The notes beneath the pieces were generated by a model. The model worked only from the letters and a program-made list of their open reading frames with translations. It was not told the DNA's origin and did no database searches. DNA of 64,000 bases from Neurospora tetraspora (lineage: Eukaryota; Ascomycota; Sordariomycetes; Sordariales; Sordariaceae). Where the stretch lies: NCBI RefSeq assembly GCF_033439725.1, contig NW_026944383.1:6200001-6264000 (forward strand), written 5' to 3'. Position numbers and translations under genes: made by a program. Positions 26,278-38,521 of the stretch are shown here, in pieces (within the stretch, counting starts at the first letter, position 1; each line of letters opens with the position of its first letter).

Positions 26278-27752
26278 CTTGAAGAGTGAAGAAGTGGATG
26301 TGCCTGATGTGGTCCTGCAATATCAGGAGATCTCGAATAATAAGAGACAAGGAGATAAGTAGCACATAAATGAGGCCGAGAGCAAGCCGGGTATTTGTAG
26401 GAAGGAGTGAAGACGTCCACCCTCGGAGAATTAGGTGAATCAAGGCGTCGGTAAATATGCTTGATCTAGCATGGATCGGATTGCAACCTTTAGCAAACAA
26501 TAGTGGCGACTTTAAAGGGAGCCACGAGTGCCGATACGAAACCTCGAGGTTGGGTGTTGAAGGAGGCTGCGACCCGGTTTCGAAACCCCAAAGCGCTTTT
26601 AATGTCCACTGACAAGCCGCGAGAAGTTTGGATGGCAACAATGGAGGCGCCTGCTGGGAAGCTGATGAAGCCCGTCCTGGCTTTCATTGTCCCTTGTCTT
26701 TCTGATATTGAATCAGTAGGTGGGTGCCAACTCTCGGTCCTGTTTGTCCTGATACGCGGGCAGTTGGCTGGTTTACGGAGCTCCACGGGCGGGCAACATG
26801 GTTCGGCCGTCAAGCCGCAAAAGCCATCCCGTCCGTGGCATCCCTCCTCATTGAGCCAGCATCCCAAGCCGGGTGCCATGGATCAAGCAACGCACATATG
26901 CCATCGGAACCATTGCACACAGAAGGGCCACACAGTGAAGTTGGATGGGTAGAGAACGGCAAACGGAGCTCGAGAGTTGACCGAGGCCTCGGCAGTCCAA
27001 TGGAAGAGCGGTTTACAAAGTGTGAAAAGCAATGTATCATGTAGGTCCATGTCCAGGCCTTTGATCCTTCTAGCCAAGTGCTGATGGCGGCGGAGGTTAT
27101 GGAGAGCGAGGACTGGAGTGTGCTCATATGTCGTATTTGGTCCAACCACAGCGGCGGGTTCTCGTCGATTCAACAACGTCGCCGGGGCGCGCCGAATGGG
27201 GATCGTCGCCTGGTAAAATCCCCGAAACTCGAACCTGTTGACAGTGACAGCAGCATCTCACCATCTCGATTGTCGCAAGCGATGTTTTTCCGTGCAGGCG
27301 AACGATGTCAGGAGAGCACCCGAGGGGTTGCATGAGAGATGATGAATGGTCAATGGTCAGTGGTCAGTCCTCGAGGTTGAACGCCAACGGCGAACCCATC
27401 ATGTCGGACAGGGCACATACCACTCCACTTTCCCCGTAAAGTGCCTGTTAGGGTCCCCTGAAACATGGTGGGGCAACCGATCCCAGCTGTCCACGGCCCG
27501 ATCTACAGTTCCCATACCCAACCCTTGATCACAACCCTAAAAGACGACGACAAGATAAACATGGATTGTTTAGCATCGGTAACCTCAACCGGCTCCCTCA
27601 CATTAAGACTAACGTTCTAGACTTACAGCGAGAAAACCTCGGTCTCAATAGCGGCCTAGTTCCATTTTACTTTTACGAGGGAAGAAGCAAAGCGCAAAAA
27701 AAGCGGGGGTTTAAGAGGCACGGTATACGGTCAACCCAACGCAAGTGGAAAC
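26278..27752. other. divergent region between monooxygenase and hpm1, no gene seen
   Basis: About 1.5 kb of normal composition. Frames of 80-150 codons occur on both strands over the same bases, without domains, codon bias or usable splice sites. It should contain the promoters of both neighbours. Confidence 0.5.
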
Positions 27753-28928
27753 ATGGCGCCTGGATTTTCTTTCGGTTTTGCGGGAGACGACATCGAGGAC
27801 GACGGGCAACCAACCTCTCAGGTCAACAGCGTAGCCCCTCCGACACCGTCAGCGGCGACAAGTGCCAGTGCTTTTCCCGTCCAGGGAAAGCCTCTGCTGC
27901 CACCAACCCACCATGATATCGATCACATGCTATCGAGGTTGCCCTCCAAGATCGCCTACAGCCTACTAGATGTCGAGCTAGAAGAGGGCAAGACCATTCA
28001 GATCCCGCGTCGAGAGTTGTGGGATGTTCGGGTGCAGCTCATGGCTGAGGATGATGGCTCAAATATCTCCGAGACGGAGCCCGGCCTGGGGGAGCACGAT
28101 GTCAAGACGGGTATCTACGAGGGTGGCTTCAAGAGCTGGGAAAGCAGCGTCGACTTGGTCAAGGTGCTCGCCTCCGAAAACGCTCCCACGATACTCAATC
28201 GCGATCCTTGTGTGCTGATGGAGGTACGCGTCCCTTCTTTCTTGGCTATTTTCTTGATGCTTTGTTGTTGCTGACAGATTGCTTTTCAGCTGGGCTGCGG
28301 CACTGCCCTGCCGTCCCTCGCGCTCTTTCAGTGGGCAATGAACGAGAGAAAGTCTGGAGAGAAGCAGCCGCTTACGCTTGTACTGGCTGATTATAACCCA
28401 TCAGTTCTCTATCTCGTCACTCTGCCCAACTTTCTCCTCGCTTGGGCGCTCTTTCAGCGAGAAAGCACTCCTGTCCTTGCGGATGCCTTTTCGCTGGAGG
28501 ACGAAGTCGAACTGCTCCCCGAAGTGGTCGAAGCCTTCAAGGAGTTCCTTACCTCCAACCAAATCACGCTTTCTTTCCTATCGGGTGGATGGTCCCCAGA
28601 GTTTATCGACCTTCTTTACAGCTCTGGTATTCCCTCAAACCCCACAGGAAGTGTCCAGACACTGGTCATCGGCGCAGAGACCATTTACTCGCCATTTGCC
28701 CTCGAGAGCTTTGCGGCCACGCTGCTTTTGATCCTGGAGCGAGAGCGCAAGGAGCGTCCAAGTGGCCATGCTTCCTCTATTGTGGGCGCAAAGAAGATGT
28801 ACTTTGGCGTCGGAGGATCGTTGGACGACTTTGTCGACCGGATGAGAGGACTTGGTGCTTTGGTCGAGCCTTTGCGCGAGGAGGCTGAGGGTGTCCGGCG
28901 TGGAGTTGTGCGGTGTTTCCTCTCCTGA
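27753..28928 (+). CDS. hpm1: protein-histidine N-methyltransferase, HPM1/METTL18 type
   Basis: The family methylates a histidine of ribosomal protein uL3 (Rpl3) and so tunes ribosome assembly and decoding. Exons are 27753-28223 and 28290-28928. The 66-nt intron (donor GTACGC, acceptor CAG) gives 369 aa. The junction restores the SAM-binding motif MELGCGTALPSLAL (residues 156-169), good evidence for the splice. GFKSWESSVDLVKVL upstream and LADYNPSVLYLVTLPN downstream are typical of this seven-beta-strand family. The start MAPGFSFGFAGDDIEDD matches the N-terminal FxFxF-type motif of fungal homologues. A mitochondrial or secretory signal is absent. Confidence 0.9.
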
Positions 28929-31900
28929 GGGTTGGTTTAGGATAAAGCCATCTGGTTAAAGATTCCCGTCACACATCGTCCCCGCAGAGACAAAAACCCA
29001 TCGACGCGTTGTTTTGATTGGGCTTCAACAGTTATGCATGTCCCAACGATCAACTGACTCCTTCCTGCAGCACGACGCTGGGTTTCATCCAAGTTCCACG
29101 AGTTCGGATGTACGGTCTCCTAGCTTTGTTTCGGACCACCTACGTACCTGTCAAACATGCGGCGACATGGACAACCCCGTCTGTAGGCAGTGCGACGCTG
29201 TTTACTTTGACTCTGCCTCGATTCCTGAAACAAATTTATGCCCACGAGACTTGGCCTGGCTGTTTACGACATCTAGGCGGACAAGATGGAAGTAAGGCAA
29301 ATGGCAACCAGATGTGCCAGACTGCTGCATGAGTGGGTGTAACGTCGGTAATCATTGCATAAACGACGTCCAATGGTCTGTCATTATCTTATTCGACATT
29401 GCTGCACCCAGATGATCGGAGCTTATGAGGCTGACTGTGGTCAAGTTCCGTTATCCGCTTCGACGACACAGTTGGTCCTGATATCACAATGGAATCGTTT
29501 CCCACCAAGTTCCCACCTTCCCTACAGCCCGTTTACACCCGTTGACAGCAGTGATCTATGACCGAAAAAATAAAGTCGCCACGATGGCATACAAAAAGTG
29601 TAATACCATTTGCTGGTCAGGCTCGTCATGCTCGCAGTCCAGTCTGTCCATTCCCCTTCATGGATATCGCCTCCTGAAGCCTTTGGACCCGAAAATCTGC
29701 GAATGTTATGCGGCGGATGCATCATTTACAAGATGTGGCAGTGTTGCCAAGACTATTTAATATTCGGCCCAACGATTGGAACAATTTGATTCTCTCATTA
29801 TCAGTGCAGACGCCCATCGAGCTCTGACCAAACACCAATCTTGGTGGAACCAGAGAGCTGAACACCCGGGCTGCCGGATATATGAGTGGTCAATTCACAA
29901 GACAAGCAAGCTCAAGTGGCACAAGAAGCCATCCATTGTTCGCCCAATCATGGGCTTCGACTTTCTGATGGCGGTTGTCTGCGACCTTTTGCACAGTTTC
30001 TTCCTTAGCCAGACAGCACGGTATGACTTTGCGCGCCTCGCCCCTTGAAGTTGAGGATCACCTGAGATAGGATCCCGATGAAGTGGTAAGTGTTGCTGAT
30101 TGCCCAGATCTTTGCGTAATAACGTTTGCATCAAGCGAGTGTCGATCCTGGTTGTTGGTTGTGATGTGACTTGTGTGAACCGAGAGACACACACGTTTCG
30201 CCTAAATACAGTCCGATACTGGTTTTTTTGTTAGCTCGAGACCTCTGGTTAACTTGTCCAGGCGTCTCAACAACAAGTTGATGTGTTTTCTTCGATAATA
30301 GGGGTTTAAAATTAGCATGAATATGTCAAATCAGATACTGATAATCTGTTTTTGACTATGATTTATGCATTTTAAAAGTACCATTGCGGCGTCCAGGATG
30401 GGTTGGCATGTGTCTTACACGGGGTACAGAGCTAACAAACAAACCAGCATTGGACTGTATTTCACCAGCTTTTACTGGTCAGTGCGCTCATGAGGGGGAC
30501 GGGATCTCACCTGCAGTGAGGGACCAAGGAAGAGGGCTGCTGAATATAACAATGTCGATATCTTCTAATACTCCATTCCTTCCAGTCCGTTCCGCCCATG
30601 GCTATATATACATATCCTCAGAGACTGGATGACTGGTAAGGTAAAAAGGGGTGGAAGGGTAGACGTCGGCCCAAGCAGACTGCAGGCCAAGCATTGTCCG
30701 AAATGCTGCAGAGTCAGAACTCAGAACCGTGCATCTCCAGTTCTTGGCGGCAGTTCTTGGTACGGGAAATGCAATCCAGCCAATGGAAACCCCTGGTTTC
30801 GCGAAATGAGAACCCCACACATGCACGTTGGCACAACGCAGAAACAGCGATGCTGCATGATCGCACCCAGCATTGATGGTTGACGGAACTGACGGGACGA
30901 CGAAGGCAAACATGATGCGGATGCCACGGCTTCATTGTTCGATCTCGAAGAATCATACACAATCCAAAACCTCACGAAACATTCTTACCATGTCGTTGCT
31001 GGTTTTGCGACCAAAAGAAATACACGAGACCGGTCGCTGTTTTCATGTCAGCACAAGGTGGCAGTGGTGTTGAATGGTGTTGCACTTTTGCGATCCAACA
31101 AGCATACAACCGTTGGCGGGGCAAAGGGACCCTCAACATCACGAGGAGCCTTGGAGCATCGTGAACAAAGTGCGCCACGCCGAGGTTTGAACTGTAACAT
31201 GTCTCTGCCTTTTGACCTCATCGCATTCCTGACTTGGGAGGAGGAGGAGGCGTGATGATGTGCCTGGCGGGAGATCTACGGGTTGATGGGATTTACAGTA
31301 TGGGATCTTTGTGCTCCCAGGACACTGCGTCATTGCTTGCATCCACATGCAACTGAATGATATCTCGACAAGCGCGACTCATACGGCAACAACTCTTCAA
31401 CAGCCATCTCCGAGCAAATGTTGATCAGAAGACGCGGAGATGGAGACGAAACTAAGAGCCATTTCACCGGATTGGGCAAGCGAGGCCCTGCAATGAATTC
31501 AGCAGTTCATGGAAAGCGACCCCAGGGAGTTGGCGAGTTGCAGAAGTGAGAACTGAGAAGGGGTGCCTGGAGCGTCCCATCGAGACCCCTGCTAAGACCA
31601 TTTGATTTTTGCCTGAATGCTTCTGATTGGTGCGCGCGGCGCGCATTTGTCAAGAGTTGCTTCAGCGGCTTCCCCAGCTTCACGACGTTTTGGGATTTGG
31701 CGAGCGACTGGAGGCGGTTGCTTCGAGGGTGCCTGCCACTTTGGACTGGATTGTGCCATTCTTTTTAATTGACCTGCCTTCCCCCCTGCCCGTTGCTGGA
31801 CTTGTCACTTCCAGTGTTCTGCCTCGTTCCCTTCTTTCCAGACTTTTCGAAGCGTCAACCTACACCGTCCCTCTCGTCTCCTGACCTGACCCTTTCAAAC

Positions 31901-32032
31901 CAGTACAATCGCTACTTATATCGTCCACCTAATTTAATTCCTCTCCTTTCCACACTCACTACCGCTTCATCCATAATCGAAAGCTCTTCACCACACTCAC
32001 AACACTCAGAGTATTCTAGTAATCTCCATCGG
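28929..32032. other. gene-poor stretch, no gene seen
   Basis: About 3.1 kb of ordinary composition between hpm1 and the 5' leader of the GPI-protein gene. Many short frames on both strands, none with domains or convincing exons. It may be an extended promoter or carry non-coding RNA, which cannot be judged from sequence alone. Confidence 0.5.
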
Positions 32033-32287
32033 GTACGTACGCGAACATCCCCATACTCAACCCCCAGACTAGTGGCCCGGTCGCCGATCCACACAATCCA
32101 CCGTCCACCGCTCCACCGATTTCCGCGCGTCCACGGCTGCTCCCAGGATGTCTGTGGTCCCCAGGTGAAGGGCGAAAGGCGGAGGAGACCCGGAACGAGA
32201 TGTGATCCGCTTGGGAGGCTGGGGGCCGCTGTCACAAGTTTATATCATGAGCACCCCGACTGACCGCGTCTTTTTCTTCCACTTCAG
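32033..32287 (+). other. possible 5' UTR intron of the GPI-protein gene
   Basis: A strong donor (GTACGT at 32033) and a strong acceptor (polypyrimidine tract ending CTTCAG at 32287, preceded by CTGAC) flank 255 nt just upstream of the ATG at 32363. Leader introns of this size are common in highly expressed fungal wall-protein genes. This is inferred from splice signals only. Confidence 0.4.
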
Positions 32288-32362
32288 TTGCTCGTCATTT
32301 CTCTCCCGTCAACAGTCTCATACTACTCGATTCGGCCGTAATCCCTCGTCAACATTGTCAAA

Positions 32363-33143
32363 ATGAAGTTCTCTCTCGCTGCCGTTAGCGCCTTCGTGGC
32401 TTATGCTCTCGCTAAGCCCGCCCTCACCAACACTGATTTCAACATCCAGGAGGGCGTCGATTATACCCTTGAGTGGAAGAATGCCACTGGTCCCGTCACC
32501 CTCACCTTGATGACTGGCCCTGATGCGGACCATATGACTCCCTTCAAGACTATTGCTTGTAAGTTTTGAACCTCATAACATCTCTCGAAGGGGGCGCGAT
32601 GTGCTGACAAAGTAAAAGCCGGTGTTACTGGTGACTCGTACACCTGGACTCCTGAGGATGTTCCTTCCGGCACTTATGCCTTCAAGATTGCCGATGGTGA
32701 CTCTAAGGCGGACGAAAACTACAGTGTCCGCTTTCCCTACGTTGGCAGTGCCGAGGCCACCAGCAGCGCTGCTAGCACCCTGAGCACCGTCACCAAGACC
32801 AGCACCTCTACGGTCTCTACCATGGTCTCCTCCACTGTTGAGTCGAGCACCATTGAGTCCAGCTCCGCTGCCTCCAGCACTGATGCTAGCAGCACTGCCA
32901 CCTCTGCCGGTAAGTTACATGTCGTGATACGATCATCCTCACTATATAACTTATAACATATACTCATGCAAACAATCATTATTAGCTTCTTCCGCTGCTG
33001 CCACCACCACCAGCACCCGTGCCGCTACTTCTACCGGTTCTGCCCCTACCAGCATGCCCCCCAACACCAACAATGCTGAGCGTTTCGCTTCTCCTCTAGC
33101 GCTCATCCTCGGAACCGTCGCCGCCCTCGTCTTCTTTAACTAA
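32363..33143 (+). CDS. GPI-anchored Kre9/Knh1-like cell-wall protein
   Basis: Exons are 32363-32558, 32619-32909 and 32986-33143, with introns of 60 and 76 nt in phase, giving 214 aa. The first 18 residues (MKFSLAAVSAFVAYALA) are a signal peptide. Residues 20-105 form a beta-sandwich of the Kre9/Knh1 N-terminal type, with YTLEWKNATGPVTLTLMTG and DSYTWTPEDVPSGTYAFKI. A Ser/Thr/Ala-rich stalk (about 110-190) is a likely O-glycosylation region. The C-terminus, NNAERFASPLALILGTVAALVFFN, has small residues before a hydrophobic tail, as in a GPI-attachment signal. The product should end at the plasma membrane or wall. Codon use is strongly biased, suggesting high expression. Confidence 0.88.
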
Positions 33144-35165
33144 GAAGCTTACGATTATGTAATCGAAGAAAGCCACAACACTTTGCGATGTGGTTCTCGT
33201 ACATAATTTCTTCTTTCTTGACGGAGCAACATGTTCATAATTGAGCTTCGACGCCTCAGCACGCTCCAAACGACTGAATAGTCTCCGAAGTCCGCTTTTG
33301 AATTTGGGGATAATCCTGTTCTTGGAGTTGGCTTGGTGTTTTACTGTGGGAAAATTTGGGCTCTTTGTGATGGCTTAATGAAAGGATGGATACGAACGGG
33401 AGGAGAGCTATTGCGGCAAAAGTGTGGCTATGGACTATAATACCCCCGATGATGGATAATGAAGCTGCTTAATGTGCATAATTTCTACTATCAGGCTTAT
33501 CACTGATGAGTCTCACTCTTGTGGATGAATTTCCATCGATGGGCTCTGGGTAACTATCCCAGCGTGTGAGCAATTTGAACCACAAGTTTCTCCAAACACA
33601 GCCGTTGATCTCCCTTTGGTGTTATTGTTGGTTTTGTGGCCTCACCATGTGCCCAGTTACATTCACATTCCCCAGCTGATCAACTTACGTACATGTTTCA
33701 TCCACAAACAACCCACATACCCCAGATTTCTCCAGGTTTCCCAGATTCGTTTTCTTTGATCGTTTACCCAAAAATGCAGGGAGACGATGGAGGGACCTGT
33801 CCCCACACGACCAGTGCCGGCATGAAAGACGTCACAGAGACGGGGTTTGTTTGGATGTTTGACATTTTAGCTTGGTGGTACCAAGCACCAGGACAATGGG
33901 TTAGGATCTGGGGTCGCAAATGGCAGTCAGGCAACACAGGGCAAACATGGATGGATGGACATGGTACCAAAACTCTCAACGGCCAGACGGATAGCTGCAT
34001 GCGTACGTACCGCAGACGGTAGTGCCAAGTACCCGTGTTGCCGTGATCCGTGATCTGTAATCTGTTCAATCTCGGCCCTACCGATTCATGGAAAGGGCAG
34101 AGAAGTCAGAGAGGGCAGAGAAAGGGGTAGGTAGGTGAGTTACTTAGCAAACATTGGTTGCCTCATTCCTCTGTTGCTACGATTTTGCGGTGCCGTCGGT
34201 GTCATGCAGCAAGCTCCGAGTCCTGTGATTTTTTAAGTCCTGCGGGTTGCCCTGTTATGGTCCACGGCATGTGGCTTTGGGCCCGTGGTCTTTTGACCGT
34301 TGAGGTGATCTTCCTTCTGCCGAGGTTGGAGTTCGGGATGATGAGTCTAGAATCCGGATACAATCCAGGTTATGATGAACACGGTACGAACGGTACACTC
34401 CGACGGTGATGATCTTTTTTTGCGTTTTCCATGGAAGGGAGGAAGGGAGGAGGAAGCCGAAGGAAAGGGGGGAGGTGACCGGATTTTTTTTTCGGCAGGG
34501 CAGCGAGCGGTTGAAACAACCGTCAAAGGCTTAGGGCGAACAAGAGAGGGGGCATCAACGGGATATTCAATTTCAGCCTTGTGGGGATGACACGGGATTG
34601 GGACGGCTGCTGCCTTGGGGATGGGTTCGATCGGGTAAGTTTTGAGGGTGATGATGATGAGGCGGGTGATAAAGGTTCGGCGGAATGATGAGGCACTTGG
34701 TACGCGTAGGTTGAGCGCGGAATATGAACTTTGGTAAGAGGTGTCGAGACGCCGTTAATATCAGATCATATCAAGTCAATTTAACCTCTTCCTATTTCAA
34801 TTCTCCATATCTGGTAATACCCAAATGCTTTCGTCGCTCCGATGCCAACTCTTTTTTCGCTTCTGTGTTTTGATACCAAACATTCTGTCTAAGACAAAGA
34901 CAAAGAACCGTCGATGGAAACAACATATGAACGCCGCTGGTAATGCTCCCTAAAGGTATGTTTGCGTGGTTGAGGATATGATATGCAGAAAATCGTGTAA
35001 TATGCAATATGTAAGATCCCTAAAGTGGTGGTTTCGGTTTCAGAATACAATGCGCTCTCCATCCTCGACGATGCCGCCAGTAAAAAGATATTTGTTTAAC
35101 CCCTTCTATGTCGCTTTGCGCAAAGAATTCTTATGGTGTCCTGTATTCCCTAAACTTCCTCCATT
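33144..35165. other. convergent intergenic region, no gene seen
   Basis: About 2 kb between the convergent ends of the GPI-protein gene and PTC7. Short frames only. A G-rich purine-biased patch at about 34435-34500 is the only compositional feature noted. Confidence 0.5.
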
Positions 35166-36542
35166 CTAGAGGCGTGGCTTCGGCGCCGCCATGTCCGCCG
35201 GTTCCTCAGAAACAAGTACCACGACCACACAGATATCGTCCTCCTTGCCGCCGTGCCACGCGTCCTGGGGGTAGTACTTCTTGACCTCCTTGGCGAACGG
35301 GCCGTCCAACTTCGCATTCATGCTCGCCGACTTGGCAGCACTGACAATATGCGTGGCAATGAAGCTCTGCAGCGTGAAAATGGGCTTGTCGTCGCTGTCG
35401 AGCTTGGTGAAGGGAGTCAGGTCCTCGGCGACCTGGACCCCAGCGTCGGTGCCCTTCCATGCGCCGAGCTTCTGCATTGTGCTGCTCACCAGACGGAGAA
35501 TGTCCTGGTTGAACAGATTGTCCCAAAGACCATCACTTCCAAAGATGACAACGTCTCCATGCTTCAGCTTGTGGCGGGTCACATCGGCGTCGCGGGGCTG
35601 ATCGATAAGCAGTCCCCCGCCAAAGGTCGCAGCGCGGAGCAACATGCTAGGCGGGACCACGCTGAGCTGAAAGGGAGTGTTGAATGCGTGTGTCTGGGGT
35701 TCGCTGGCGGTGTGCACGCCGTTGAGCCTGAGTATTACGAAGCCACTGTCGCCAAGGTTCGCAACCTCCATCGTGCCGCTCTCATCCAACAGGCCAACTA
35801 CAGCCGTACTGCCACCCGCCTTGATAGTCGGGTCATGACAAACGGCCTCGTATCCCTTTTGCATCAGCGAGCGTGCCGTCAACGGCGCATTGCCACTGTT
35901 GTTCCCATCACCACCAGCAGGCGCCTGTGGCCCATTGGCCGCCGCTGCCGCAATCTTGGTCGGCTGCTTGTCGTTCTCGTATGCGGCAGCCGCCATATAG
36001 TCGCAGAAGGCATGCGAAAAGTCGGCCGGGTCGACACCGCTGTCCATCCAGCCGCCCACACCATCGGCTACGCCCAGCGCAACCTCGCCGGGCTTGTTCC
36101 CTACACGGCTAACGAAGAAGGCATCCTGGCCGGACTCTGGGCGCGCCGACTTCGCCTTCTTGCCGGGCTTGGATACGCGGTGGTAGGGGTTGAAGTGGAA
36201 GACGTGGGTGGACGGGTTGAAGGGGCGGCCCTTGCCGACGTACGAGGCGGCGATGTTGTAGACGAACTTGGTACCGGATCCGGAGGCAGGCTGCTCGGCG
36301 GCCGTCGAGTATGGAGCTTTCGTCATGAGCTGGTGGGCAATCCGTCGTCCCACTCTCGGAGGTAATGTGCTCAGATATCGCATGCCGTCGACGGCGGGTC
36401 GGTTATGGTTATTATGGCTGAGGAGGAGGTACGACGCGCTGCTGGAGGTAGGGCTGATGGTCAGGGTCGAGGACCTCGCCAGCCGCAGGCGGGCTGTATG
36501 ACATGGGGCCGACAGCGTGCGGAGAGCGCTAACGGACGCCAT
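35166..36542 (-). CDS. ptc7: mitochondrial PP2C-type phosphatase, PTC7 homologue
   Basis: PTC7 phosphatases act in mitochondria; in yeast Ptc7 dephosphorylates Coq7 and promotes ubiquinone synthesis. A single exon encodes 458 aa. The first 80 residues are rich in Ser/Arg/Leu/Ala with few acids, consistent with a mitochondrial presequence. PP2C motifs appear in order: SGQDAFFV (about 137), GVADGVGGW (157-165), LGDSGF, FGSDGLWDN and EDDICVVVV near the C-terminus, supplying the metal-binding aspartates. I use ATG 36542 (MASVSALRTLSAP). The frame stays open 25 codons further upstream but without an ATG. An Asn/Gly/Ala insert near residues 200-225 is fungal low complexity. The gene is divergent from SDH2. 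Confidence 0.92.
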   Translation of the reverse strand: MASVSALRTLSAPCHTARLRLARSSTLTISPTSSSASYLLLSHNNHNRPAVDGMRYLSTLPPRVGRRIAHQLMTKAPYSTAAEQPASGSGTKFVYNIAASYVGKGRPFNPSTHVFHFNPYHRVSKPGKKAKSARPESGQDAFFVSRVGNKPGEVALGVADGVGGWMDSGVDPADFSHAFCDYMAAAAYENDKQPTKIAAAAANGPQAPAGGDGNNSGNAPLTARSLMQKGYEAVCHDPTIKAGGSTAVVGLLDESGTMEVANLGDSGFVILRLNGVHTASEPQTHAFNTPFQLSVVPPSMLLRAATFGGGLLIDQPRDADVTRHKLKHGDVVIFGSDGLWDNLFNQDILRLVSSTMQKLGAWKGTDAGVQVAEDLTPFTKLDSDDKPIFTLQSFIATHIVSAAKSASMNAKLDGPFAKEVKKYYPQDAWHGGKEDDICVVVVLVSEEPADMAAPKPRL

Positions 36543-37510
36543 TGCTTCAATTGCCCAGGTTGCGGAGGGGGTTGGGGGTGGTGGAAACTCTTTCAATCGG
36601 CCAGGGGGAACAGGCAATGGAGAGTCGTGATTGGTATGCCCCTGGTGGTTGTCAAGGAACGAGATGGTTGATCAATGGTAGATACGCCGTAGGCTTGGTT
36701 GCGAAGCCCCTGTGGGCCCGCTGTGTCGAGAGAGAGGTTAGAGAAAGGAGAGGTGTCTGTAAACCATGATAGTGGTCGTGCGGGCAATCAACAAACAACA
36801 ATCGCCGGCAAAAAGCAAGCGGGAAGACTGACGACGGGAACGCACGTCAGAGATCCGATGTGCGAAGTGGACCTGGCCACCTGCAGATGGACATTACGGG
36901 TTGCGAATGCTGTACAAGAGGGTTGGGGTTAGCAGTGTAGGAAAATGGACATGTTAGCGCGCTAGCGCTGTTTAACGACTGCCAAGGTGAACGCGGCTAA
37001 CATTCACAGCACCGAACGCTCTGACACATGTGAACAGGTACGTAATGCGACAGCCTCACAACGAACTTCAGGGATGTTGTGTAATGGTTGATACCAAGCA
37101 TCAGTGGTTCTGGAAAATCAGATAATCAGCGACAATCAGGGATGGAATTTGCTGTTCACGGTTAGACGCTGTCCAGATAGCAAGGCTAGTGGGCATTCCC
37201 CACGGTCGGAAGTCGGGACGCTGAAGAATAAGTGGGCGCTGATTGGCTGTTGTATACCGAGGTGTTCCGGGAACACAAGGCGGTTGAAAGAAAGTCATGA
37301 CGGCCCGGGGGGTCAGCCAAACCCGCCCGGAGACGCCCACTCACAGTAAAGGCATCTCCGTCCACTGCTACATCTCTCACTCGCTCCGCCTGTGAACCCG
37401 GTTCCGGTTGATATAAACGTAGTCTGGCATTCACCTCATCCGCCAAGCGGCTTCCCTTGCTTGCTTTTCCGCATTCTCGTCTAGTATCAGTATCGCACAT
37501 CGCCATCAAA
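36543..37510. promoter_or_regulatory. shared divergent promoter region, ptc7/sdh2
   Basis: This 968-bp interval lies between two divergent mitochondrial genes. A TATA-like ATATAAAC at about 37412 sits roughly 100 bp upstream of the SDH2 ATG. No other element can be named confidently. Confidence 0.5.
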
Positions 37511-38521
37511 ATGGCCGCTCTCCGCTCTTCGTCCGCCCGTATCTTCGCCGCTGCCTCCCGGCCGGCCTTCCGCCCCTTCGTCGCCGCCCGCGGCATGGCC
37601 AACCTCGCCGACGGTGCTACCCAGAGCCAGCAGGCCTCTTCGGAGGAGAGCCCCAAGCTCAGGACCTTCCAGATCTACCGCTGGAACCCCGACACCCCGA
37701 CCGAGAAGCCGCGCTTGCAGAGCTACACCCTCGACCTCAACAAGACCGGTCCCATGGTCCTCGACGCCCTTGTCCGCATCAAGAATGAGCTCGACCCTAC
37801 CCTTACCTTCCGCCGCTCGTGCCGTGAGGGTATCTGCGGTTCCTGCGCCATGAACATCAACGGCACCAACACCCTCGCCTGCTTGTGTATGTCTATGTCG
37901 CAGCATCCACAGAGATATATATCCCTCGGGACGGACGGAATGCTTACTTGCGTGAACATACAGGCCGCATTCCCACCGACACCAGCGCTGACATGAAGAT
38001 CTACCCTCTTCCTCACACCTACGTCGTCAAGGATCTCGTCCCCGATCTTACCCTCTTCTACAAGCAGTACAAGTCCATCAAGCCCTACCTCCAGAGGGAC
38101 ACTCCCTCCCCTGATGTAAGTGGAGACGCTTTGAGAGAGCCTTAGGCTTAGGTGCGCGCGCAGACCCGATACTAACCTACGTCATCACGTATAGGGCAAG
38201 GAGTACCGTCAGTCCAAGGCCGACCGCAAGAAGCTTGATGGTCTCTACGAGTGCATTCTCTGCGCCTGCTGCTCTACCTCGTGCCCCTCCTACTGGTGGA
38301 ACTCCGAGGAGTACCTCGGCCCCGCTATCCTCCTCCAGTCTTACCGCTGGCTCGCCGATTCCCGTGATGAGCGCCACGCCCAGCGCAAGGACGCCCTCAA
38401 CAACTCCATGAGCTTGTACCGCTGCCACACCATTCTTAACTGCACCCGTACCTGCCCCAAGGGTCTCAACCCCGGTCTCGCCATTGCCAACATCAAGAAG
38501 GAGCTTGCCTTTTCCTCTTAA
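37511..38521 (+). CDS. sdh2: succinate dehydrogenase iron-sulfur subunit
   Basis: Subunit B of complex II, which passes electrons from the flavoprotein to ubiquinone at the matrix face of the inner membrane. Exons are 37511-37886, 37964-38115 and 38195-38521 (introns of 77 and 79 nt), giving 284 aa. A basic presequence ([20 protein letters not shown]) precedes the ferredoxin domain, whose 2Fe-2S ligands are Cys104, 109, 112 and 124 (CREGICGSC and the later LAC). The second domain has [12 protein letters not shown] (Cys196, 199, 202, 206) and [17 protein letters not shown] for the 4Fe-4S and 3Fe-4S clusters. All expected ligands are present. Strong codon bias suggests high expression. Confidence 0.97.

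Noticed and set aside
31769-32263. 164-codon Pro/Ser/Thr-rich frame before the GPI-protein gene
   Set aside because: Low-complexity leader sequence overlapping a candidate 5' UTR intron.
35253-36365. 370-codon plus-strand frame antisense to PTC7
   Set aside because: Long antisense frames arise from GC-rich codon bias; the PP2C motifs lie on the minus strand.
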